Shown: piece after piece, positions 8,282 through 13,613 of the stretch
Numbering within the stretch: the stretch's first letter is position 1
How the letters are laid out: every line of letters starts with the position of its first letter
Assembly: GCA_023430045.1 (NCBI GenBank)
Contig: JAEZCF010000029.1
Coordinates: 1-21,554 of the forward strand
Reading direction: 5' to 3'
From: Pseudomonadota bacterium
GTDB taxonomy: Bacteria; Pseudomonadota; Gammaproteobacteria; Xanthomonadales; Xanthomonadaceae
DNA length: 21,554 nt
Program-made: the position numbers and the translations under genes
The notes under the pieces: model-generated
What the model saw: the letters and a program-made list of their open reading frames with translations, nothing else
Told to the model about the DNA's origin: nothing
The model's database searches: none

Positions 8282-8765
8282 TCATGCAGATGCTGTTGAT
8301 GGCCGTCGAACACGTCGCTCGACCGGCACAGGCGTAACCGTCATGGTCATCGGGCGGAAGACGGCGGGCCTGCTCCACGATGCGTGCGTCTTCGTCGTTT
8401 TGCGTCCGCAGGCCGTCCATCAAGCCGATCGTCCGCTGGGCACCAAACAATGCCAGCAGGCGATATGCCTGGATGGGGCTCAATTCGTTCTCGATATCCC
8501 GGTAATAGAAGCTGACCAGCCCGGATTCGTTGAACCGAAGCGAGGCAATGAATCGATTCCTTGCGGACTCCGAAAGTTCCGCCAGCGGTGATGTTGACGC
8601 CAGCGAACGAAGATGATCGTCGAGCTGGGCCGCATCATGCACGGGTGCATAGCGCTGCTCTATCCTCCCTGCGCCGACGTCGGCCTGTATTACCGCGTTC
8701 GCTGTCATCGGCCAGACAGACATGACAACGGCCAAGGCAGTTCCTGTAGAAACGATGCGTAGCAT
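8271..8765 (-). CDS. small exported protein with four C-terminal cysteines
   Basis: Hypothetical 164-residue protein. A clear Sec signal is present (LALAVVMSV-type core, likely cut after TANA at residue 24). The middle (45-135) is probably helical. The last 20 residues hold C146, C152, C160 and C164 among several Ser/Thr residues; these are the only cysteines of the predicted mature form. Start support is strong: AAGGAG lies six bases before the ATG. Its 3' end overlaps the thioredoxin-fold gene, so the two may be enzyme and substrate or partners in one periplasmic function; this is inference. A secreted disulfide-bonded protein and a modified-peptide precursor are both possible. Codon use seems less GC-biased at third positions than the metabolic genes around it, by eye only. 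Confidence 0.7.
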   Translation of the reverse strand: MLRIVSTGTALAVVMSVWPMTANAVIQADVGAGRIEQRYAPVHDAAQLDDHLRSLASTSPLAELSESARNRFIASLRFNESGLVSFYYRDIENELSPIQAYRLLALFGAQRTIGLMDGLRTQNDEDARIVEQARRLPPDDHDGYACAGRATCSTAINSICMSGC

Positions 8766-8977
8766 GATTTTCTCCTTGGATTCCCAATCCGGTCGCTACC
8801 CAATAGCGCGGGTGCAGCTGGATGCTGGACGCGGGATGGCCGTCGCACACGCATCGATGTCACAGAACCAGACGCTTGGATCGATTCCCGGTCCTATCAG
8901 TCATACGGCGTCGTTGAGGAACATCGCATCACGGCCTGCATACACTGCCGGTTAGGCCGCTGCTGTCCAGCCAGGAC

Positions 8978-9283
8978 TCAACGCGGTTCGAGCACGCGCA
9001 CGCGCAGTTCGACCCCGAGCGCATGCATCGCCCGCTGGATGGTGGAAAAGCGCGGACTGCGCTGTCCTCCCAGCTCATGCCGCAGGGTCTCCGTGGAAAG
9101 ATGGCAGGCGCGTGCGACATCGCTTATGCCAGCCTTGCTGGCCACGGCCCCGAGCATCAGCGCCAGCCGCTTCGGATCGCGCGCATTGTCCACCAGGCAG
9201 GCATCCAGCAATGCGGCGATGTCGTCCGTTGCACGCAGCTGCGCGGCGGCGTGTTCCGCGTCCTGCCGATAATGTTTCATCAT
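8978..9283 (-). CDS. HigA-like helix-turn-helix protein, orphan antitoxin candidate
   Basis: Small 101-residue cytoplasmic DNA-binding protein starting at the ATG at 9283 (MMKHYRQDAEH..). The middle reads DDIAALLDACLVDNARDPKRLALMLGAVASKAG and then ISDVARACHLSTETLRHEL followed by SPRFSTIQRAMHALGVELRV. This is the layout of the probable addiction-module antidote family (HTH with ArETGLSRExLYxAL and NPxFxTVLKVLxALGL). Such antitoxins normally sit just downstream of a HigB/RelE-like toxin gene. None can be read in the 620 bases upstream, so this may be a solitary antitoxin or a regulator derived from one. Longer in-frame extension to 9568 gives low-complexity sequence and is rejected. About 212 bases separate it from the exported gene pair downstream. 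Confidence 0.72.
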   Translation of the reverse strand: MMKHYRQDAEHAAAQLRATDDIAALLDACLVDNARDPKRLALMLGAVASKAGISDVARACHLSTETLRHELGGQRSPRFSTIQRAMHALGVELRVRVLEPR

Positions 9284-9436
9284 GCGCGGCTCCCGGCGGC
9301 ATCGCCGCGTGGAATGGTGCGATGGACGGTGGGTTCGCGGCGGGTACGCAACGTGTAACGATGCGGACCACAGAAGGGCAGCTTGGGCATTCCTACCTCG
9401 CAGTGCATGCAGGCCACCTGCGCCGAAGCGCAAGGT

Positions 9437-9520
9437 GGCGGACGATGCGGGTAGCAGTACCGGCCAAGTTGATTCCCAGCCAAACCGGCGGATCGAGGTG
9501 ACCCCCGCGCATCGTCCGCC
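9437..9520. repeat. 84-bp segment bounded by 13-bp inverted repeats
   Basis: GGCGGACGATGCG at 9437-9449 is the exact reverse complement of CGCATCGTCCGCC at 9508-9520, with 58 bases between. Perfect pairing over this length is well above chance at this spacing. It could be a small non-autonomous mobile element, a regulatory RNA fold, or a protein-binding dyad. No target-site duplication is obvious. Confidence 0.5.
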
Positions 9521-9660
9521 ATGGAACCGGCGGCACAATGCATTCTCCGCCGTGCCCGAGGGCGACAACAGAGCAACAGGAACCCACTTGATTCGGGACT
9601 GCTATCCCGGCTGGCGCAAGGGCACCAGCGGAATGATGGTGCCCCGGCATGCGCGGGTGC

Positions 9661-9685
9661 GTACATGAGGAAATATGTACTTTTT
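9661..9685 (+). terminator. possible weak intrinsic terminator
   Basis: GTACAT (9661-9666) and ATGTAC (9675-9680) pair across an eight-base loop and are followed by TTTTT. The stem is short and AT-rich for this genome. GCGGG before it and CCCGC after it could extend the structure as an outer stem. No plus-strand gene lies just upstream, so it may instead be an operator-like dyad. Confidence 0.3.
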
Positions 9686-9770
9686 ATCCCGCCAGTGACG
9701 CGATCCACGCCGACATCGTGTGTCATTCACGGCGGTGCATCGCGCGCCCGTGTCCGGCGTCGGCTTCGAT

Positions 9771-9808
9771 CGCACCGTTCGCAGGGAAGCCGGATGCGAA
9801 CGGTTGCG
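9771..9808. repeat. strong hairpin with one-base bulge
   Basis: CGCACCGTTCGCA (9771-9783) pairs with TGCGAACGGTTGCG (9795-9808), 13 base pairs with a single bulged base and an 11-base loop. It lies about 100 bases beyond the stop of the minus-strand ene-reductase gene, so it could act as the 3' end of that transcript. It lacks a T-run on either strand. Confidence 0.5.
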
Positions 9809-9904
9809 CGGCCTTTACCGTCCCGGCCCGGAGCTTACGCGCGTTCCCGGCAAGGCGACAGGCAGCGGCCGTCACCTGCCCGGCAACGACCGCTCGGCAG
9901 ACGC

Positions 9905-11005
9905 TCAGCGCGATTCGAAAACGCCGCGCGCCTCGCGTGGTTCGCAGCGCAGGTATTGCGGTGCGGGCACCACGCTGTCGCCCAGTGCCGCAGCGGCATG
10001 CCACGGCCAGCGGGGATCGTAGAGAATGCCGCGCGCCAGGGCGATGGCATCGGCGTGGTTGTGGCGCAGGATGGATTCGGCCTGGTCGGGCTCGGTGATC
10101 AGGCCAACCGCGATCACCGGCATGCGTACTTTCGCCTTGAGGGCGGCGGCGAACGGAACCTGGTAGCCCGGGCCGATCTCGATCTTCTGGCGCTCGTCCA
10201 GGCCACCGCTGGATACGTGCAGGAAGTTGCAGCCGCGCGATTCCAGCACCATGGCCAGGGTTTCGCTCTGTGCGATATCCCAGCCGCCGGGCACCCAGTC
10301 GCTGGCCGAAATGCGCACGCCGACCGCAATGGATGGCGACACGGCAGCACGCACGGCATCGAACACTTCGATCAACAGGCGCAGGCGGTTCGGCAATGCG
10401 CCACCATAGCCATCACTGCGCTGGTTGCTCAGCGGCGACAGGAACTGGTGCAGCAGGTAACCGTGCGCGGCGTGGATTTCGATCAGCTGCAGGCCAAGGC
10501 GTTCGGCACGGCGCGCGCTTTCGACGAACGCTTCCACGATGCCGGCGATCTCCGCTTCATCCAGCGCATGCGGTGCCGGATCGCCGGCATGGAACGGCTT
10601 CGCCGACGGCGCCACCGGCTGCCAGCCCTTCGCATCATCGGCGGGAATCTGCCTGCCACCGTCCCAGGGACGGGCCGTGGAGGCCTTGCGACCGGCGTGC
10701 GCCAGCTGGATGCCGATGGGCATGGACGACCAGCGGCGGACCGAGGTGAGCACCTCGCCCAGCGCCATTTCGGTGGCGTCGTCCCACAGGCCCAGGTCGG
10801 CCCAGCTGATGCGGCCACGCGGTTCCACCGCGGTGGCTTCCAGGATCAGCAGGCCGGCGCCGGACTGCGCCATGGTGCCGAGGTGGATGGTGTGCCAATC
10901 GCTGGCACGGCCGTCTTCGGCGGAGTATTGGCACATCGGTGCGATCACGATGCGGTTGGGCAGGGACAGGGGCCCGAAGGTGACGGGCGACAGCAGCTGG
11001 CTCAC
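9905..11005 (-). CDS. NADH:flavin oxidoreductase, XenA/YqjM-type ene-reductase
   Basis: Old-yellow-enzyme family flavoprotein (FMN, NAD(P)H) that reduces activated C=C bonds or nitro compounds in the cytoplasm. The 366 residues cover the whole barrel. Class markers of the XenA/YqjM branch are present: C25 and Y27 in PMCQYSAEDG, QLAHAGRKAS (about 100-109), and H178/H181 in IEIHAAHGYLLHQFLSP, the substrate-binding pair. To my recollection these numbers equal those of Pseudomonas putida XenA. SDGYGG and GVRISASDW are also typical. The physiological substrate is unknown; detoxification of electrophiles is the usual guess. It stands alone: a long gap follows, and about 150 bases with a SMAG unit separate it from the sirtuin gene. 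Confidence 0.93.
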   Translation of the reverse strand: MSQLLSPVTFGPLSLPNRIVIAPMCQYSAEDGRASDWHTIHLGTMAQSGAGLLILEATAVEPRGRISWADLGLWDDATEMALGEVLTSVRRWSSMPIGIQLAHAGRKASTARPWDGGRQIPADDAKGWQPVAPSAKPFHAGDPAPHALDEAEIAGIVEAFVESARRAERLGLQLIEIHAAHGYLLHQFLSPLSNQRSDGYGGALPNRLRLLIEVFDAVRAAVSPSIAVGVRISASDWVPGGWDIAQSETLAMVLESRGCNFLHVSSGGLDERQKIEIGPGYQVPFAAALKAKVRMPVIAVGLITEPDQAESILRHNHADAIALARGILYDPRWPWHAAAALGDSVVPAPQYLRCEPREARGVFESR

Positions 11006-11114
11006 GGTAGGGGATTCACAGGAAGGGGGGAGGACACAGGTGTATTGCAGCGCCGTGGCGGCCGCAGATCAAGCGGTCTGGCCGCTGCACGGACCTTACG
11101 GGCCGCACGGCACG

Positions 11115-11137
11115 GTAGAGCCGATCCATGGTCGGCT
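11115..11137. repeat. single SMAG (GTAG) repeat unit
   Basis: Begins GTAGAGCCGATCC and closes GGTCGGCT, a palindrome with one mismatch. It lies 22 bases beyond the sirtuin stop, upstream of the ene-reductase gene. No inverted partner is visible within 100 bases. Confidence 0.75.
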
Positions 11138-11159
11138 GTGCGTCCCGCTGGCATTGCCG

Positions 11160-11963
11160 TTATCCGATCCACGGCGCCAACGCTTCGGCACAGTCGCGCT
11201 CATCCTTGAAGGCCAGCAGATCGTCGGCACGGGTACGTCCACGGTTGAGCGCGGCCACCGGAAGACCTGCGGCGGCGGCCGCCTGCACGAAGCGGAAACC
11301 GGAATAGACCATCAGCGAGGAGCCTACCACCAGCACCGCGTCGGCGCGCTGCAGATGGTCGTGCACGGACGCCACCCGGTCGCGCGGGACATTCTCGCCG
11401 AAGAACACCACATCCGGCTTCAGCAGGCCGCCGCAGTACGTGCAATCGGGTACCACGAACCGCGCGAAATCGGCTTCCAGGTCGGCATCGCCATCCGGCG
11501 CGATGCCAGCTTCCAGCGTGTCCCAGCCGGGATTGGCATCCAGCAGGCGGTCCTGCAGCCCGGCGCGCCCGCTGCGGCGTTCGCAGCCCATGCAGCGCAC
11601 GCGGTCCAGGCGACCATGCAGATCAATGACGGTATAGCTGCCGGCGCGCTGATGCAGGCCATCCACATTCTGGGTCAGCAGCACTTCGAGCCGGCCCTGC
11701 GCTTCCAGCGCCGCCAGGGCATGATGGGTTCCATTCGGCTGGGCCAGGCCGAAGCGTGGCCAGCCCAGCAGGCTGCGCGCCCAGTAGCGCTGGCGTGTGG
11801 CCTCTTCCCCCATGAACGCCTGGTAGGTTACCGGCGGTGTGCGCTTCCATTGGCCATCGGTATCACGGTAATCCGGAATCCCTGATGCGGTGCTGCAGCC
11901 GGCGCCGGTCAACACGAACAGGCGGCGGGCGCGCTCGATGAAATCAGTCAGCGGCTGGCTCAT
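11160..11963 (-). CDS. Sir2-family NAD-dependent protein deacylase
   Basis: Sirtuin of 267 residues that uses NAD to remove acyl groups from lysines in cytoplasmic proteins. Visible motifs: LTGAGCSTASGIPDYRD (18-34), TQNVDGLHQRAGS (97-109), catalytic H116 in DLHG, and zinc cysteines C124/C127 (RCMGC) and C174/C177 (CTYC). About 46 residues separate the two cysteine pairs, and the sequence between them resembles class II (SIRT4-like) sirtuins more than E. coli CobB. LKPDVVFFGE and VVGSSLMVYSGFRF complete the fold. The start at 11963 (MSQPLTDF) is chosen; a longer frame to 11999 adds residues absent from the family. It lies 44 bases after the thioesterase gene, so the two may be co-transcribed. 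Confidence 0.93.
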   Translation of the reverse strand: MSQPLTDFIERARRLFVLTGAGCSTASGIPDYRDTDGQWKRTPPVTYQAFMGEEATRQRYWARSLLGWPRFGLAQPNGTHHALAALEAQGRLEVLLTQNVDGLHQRAGSYTVIDLHGRLDRVRCMGCERRSGRAGLQDRLLDANPGWDTLEAGIAPDGDADLEADFARFVVPDCTYCGGLLKPDVVFFGENVPRDRVASVHDHLQRADAVLVVGSSLMVYSGFRFVQAAAAAGLPVAALNRGRTRADDLLAFKDERDCAEALAPWIG

Positions 11964-12007
11964 GGGATTCCAGATGGGGGCACGGGCGCCCCACCGCAAC
12001 TACCGGC

Positions 12008-12421
12008 TCACGGCTGCGACGCACTGTCCGGCAAGGCGGGAACCGCAACCGGCTGGCGATCGTCGCCCAGCGCGATCATCACGAAGTGGCCGCGGGTGCA
12101 GAGCTTGCGCTCACCACTGTGCAGGTCTTCGGCGATCAGCTCGACTTCCACCTTCATCGAGCTGCGCCCCACTTCGACGATACGACCGATGGTTTCCACC
12201 ATCTGACCGATGCGGATCGGCAGCTTGAAATCAACCTGGTCGCTGCGCGCGGTGACCACCGTGCGGCGCGAATAACGGGCGGCGGCCAGGAAGGCGGCCT
12301 TGTCCATCCACGCCAGCGCCTGGCCACCAAACAGCGTGCCCATGTGATTGGTGTGGTTGGGGAACACGATCTCGGCCATCCGCACTTCGATGGGCGGCAG
12401 GGTTTCGGGCAGATCGCTCAT
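12008..12421 (-). CDS. YciA-type hotdog-fold acyl-CoA thioesterase
   Basis: Single hotdog domain of 137 residues predicted to cleave acyl-CoA to CoA and free acid in the cytoplasm. The motif NHTNHMGTLFGGQALAWMDKAAFLAA holds the catalytic aspartate (D40) and the GG of the family, matching the NxxGxxxGGxxMxxMD pattern of YciA and related hydrolases. VDFKLPIRIGQMVE and GRSSMKVEVEL are further conserved strands. The usual assembly is a hexamer. The next gene downstream is a sirtuin, so the pair may limit acyl-CoA and protein acylation together; this is inference from adjacency. The start is only 10 bases from a long palindromic element, which probably holds no promoter, so read-through from nrdB or a start inside the gap must be considered. 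Confidence 0.9.
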   Translation of the reverse strand: MSDLPETLPPIEVRMAEIVFPNHTNHMGTLFGGQALAWMDKAAFLAAARYSRRTVVTARSDQVDFKLPIRIGQMVETIGRIVEVGRSSMKVEVELIAEDLHSGERKLCTRGHFVMIALGDDRQPVAVPALPDSASQP

Positions 12422-12431
12422 CGCGGCACCA

Positions 12432-12491
12432 TGAAAAAAGGGGGGACGGAGGAAGTTAATCAGAATTAACCTCCTCCGTCCCCTTTTTTCA
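12432..12491. repeat. 60-bp near-perfect palindrome, REP-like element and terminator
   Basis: The element starts TGAAAAAAGGGG and ends CCCCTTTTTTCA, with inner arms GGACGGAGGAAGTTAAT and ATTAACCTCCTCCGTCC around a short loop. Only a two-base size difference and one mismatch break the symmetry. The A-run and T-run flanks make it a good terminator in both directions. The GGGGACGGAGG..TTAAT core recalls repeats near REP-associated tyrosine transposases in many proteobacteria (from memory). The nrdB stop codon is the last three bases of this element. Confidence 0.85.
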
Positions 12492-13508
12492 GAAGTTCAT
12501 GTCGAAGGACACTTCGCCCTGCACACCGACCTGGTAGGCCGACGGGCGGCGCTCGAAGAAGTTGGTCAGTTCCTGCACGTCCTGCAGCTCCATGAAGGGC
12601 AGCGGGTTGCGCACGTTGTACTTCTTTTCCATGCCCAGGCGCTGGAAATGGTTGTCGGCGCAGTGCTGCAGGTACTGGCGCATGTCACGCGTGGAAATGC
12701 CGGCCACGCCGCCAGACAGCACGTCCTCGGCGAACTGCACTTCGCATTCGATGGCGTCGGCCAGCATGTCATAAACCTGCTGCTTCATTGCGTCGTCGAA
12801 CAGGTCCGGCTCTTCCTCGCGGATCACGTCCACGCATTCAAAGGCGAAGTCCATGTGCGCGCTTTCGTCGCGGAACACCCAGTTGGTGCCCGAGGCCAGG
12901 CCGTTGAGCAGCCCGCGCGAACGGAAGTAGTACACGTAGGCGAACGCGGCGAAGAAGAACAGGCCTTCGATGCACGCGGCGAAGCAGATCTGGTTGAGCA
13001 GGAACTGGCGGCGCTGCTCGCGCGTTTCGATGCGGTGCAGGTCCTGGATCGAGTCGATCCACTTGAAGCAGAAGTCGGCCTTCTTCTTGATGGAGTCGAT
13101 GTTCTCCACCGCCGAGAACGCCTTGGTGCGCTCTTCCGGGTCCGGCAGGTAGTTGTCCAGCAGGGTCAGGTAGAACTGCACGTGCAGCGCTTCCTCGTAC
13201 AGCTGGCGCGACAGGTACATGCGCGCTTCGGGCGCGTTGAGGTGCTGATACAGGTTCAGCACCAGGTTGTTGGAAACGATCGAGTCGCCGGTGGCGAAGA
13301 ATGCCACCAGGCGGTGGATCAGGTGGCGCTCACCCGGCGACATCTTGGTGTGCAGGTCGCTGATGTCGATCTGGAAGTTGATTTCTTCCACGGTCCAGGT
13401 GTTCTTGATCGCGTTGCGATACATGTCATAGAACTGCGGGTAGCGCATGGGGCGCAGGGTCAGTTCAAAACCGGGATCGAGCAGCATCTGCTTGCGGGTG
13501 TCGGCCAT
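12489..13508 (-). CDS. nrdB: class Ia ribonucleotide reductase small subunit NrdB
   Basis: Radical-generating diiron subunit that works with NrdA to make deoxyribonucleotides. All metal ligands are visible: D75 (FFATGDSIV), E106 and H109 (YEEALH), E181 (CIEGLFFF), and E215 and H218 (RDESAHMDF). The radical tyrosine is Y113, four residues after H109 as in E. coli (H118/Y122), so this is not the Tyr-less chlamydial type. The C-terminus (GEVSFDMNF) is the tail that docks on NrdA. At 339 residues it is slightly shorter than E. coli NrdB. AAGGA precedes the ATG. It follows nrdA by 105 bases that hold two SMAG-type hairpins. Its TGA stop is the edge of a 60-bp palindrome. Confidence 0.97.
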   Translation of the reverse strand: MADTRKQMLLDPGFELTLRPMRYPQFYDMYRNAIKNTWTVEEINFQIDISDLHTKMSPGERHLIHRLVAFFATGDSIVSNNLVLNLYQHLNAPEARMYLSRQLYEEALHVQFYLTLLDNYLPDPEERTKAFSAVENIDSIKKKADFCFKWIDSIQDLHRIETREQRRQFLLNQICFAACIEGLFFFAAFAYVYYFRSRGLLNGLASGTNWVFRDESAHMDFAFECVDVIREEEPDLFDDAMKQQVYDMLADAIECEVQFAEDVLSGGVAGISTRDMRQYLQHCADNHFQRLGMEKKYNVRNPLPFMELQDVQELTNFFERRPSAYQVGVQGEVSFDMNF

Positions 13509-13531
13509 GGTGTTTCGTCCTTCAAATGGTT

Positions 13532-13598
13532 GTGCCGACCAGGGGTCGGCACTTACCGGGTGTTTTGGGTGGTGCAGCCGGGCAGAGCCCGGCTTTAC
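13532..13598. repeat. SMAG-type repeat pair between nrdA and nrdB
   Basis: Two hairpins: 13532-13552 (GTGCCGACC, loop AGG, GGTCGGCAC, 9 bp) and 13576-13594 (AGCCGGGC, loop AGA, GCCCGGCT, 8 bp) followed by TTAC to 13598, which reads GTAA on the minus strand. Both resemble SMAG cores with GTAA in place of GTAG. They lie within the likely nrdA-nrdB transcript and could partly terminate it or set different stabilities for the two messages. Confidence 0.75.
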
Positions 13599-13613
13599 GC
13601 GTTGCGGTGCCGG

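Larger units (their letters stand above)
9284..9904. other. gene-poor gap of 620 bases with inverted repeats
   Basis: No frame on either strand gives a protein with recognisable motifs; the open frames here are Arg/Pro/Ala-rich and typical of non-coding high-GC DNA. The gap holds a 13-bp inverted repeat (9437-9520), a short AT-rich hairpin with a T-run (9661-9685) and a strong hairpin (9771-9808). It sits next to an orphan antitoxin-like gene, so it may be the scar of a lost toxin or mobile element. That is inference only. Confidence 0.55.

Noticed and set aside
9280..9420. Short minus-strand frame overlapping the antitoxin start by ATGA, considered as a toxin gene
   Set aside because: The sequence (MPKLPFCGPHRYT..) has none of the HigB/RelE features and no Shine-Dalgarno was seen.
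9521..11209. A 562-codon plus-strand frame starting in the gene-poor gap
   Set aside because: Most of it is antisense to the ene-reductase gene; the part inside the gap is Arg/Ser/Pro-rich without motif or ribosome-binding site.
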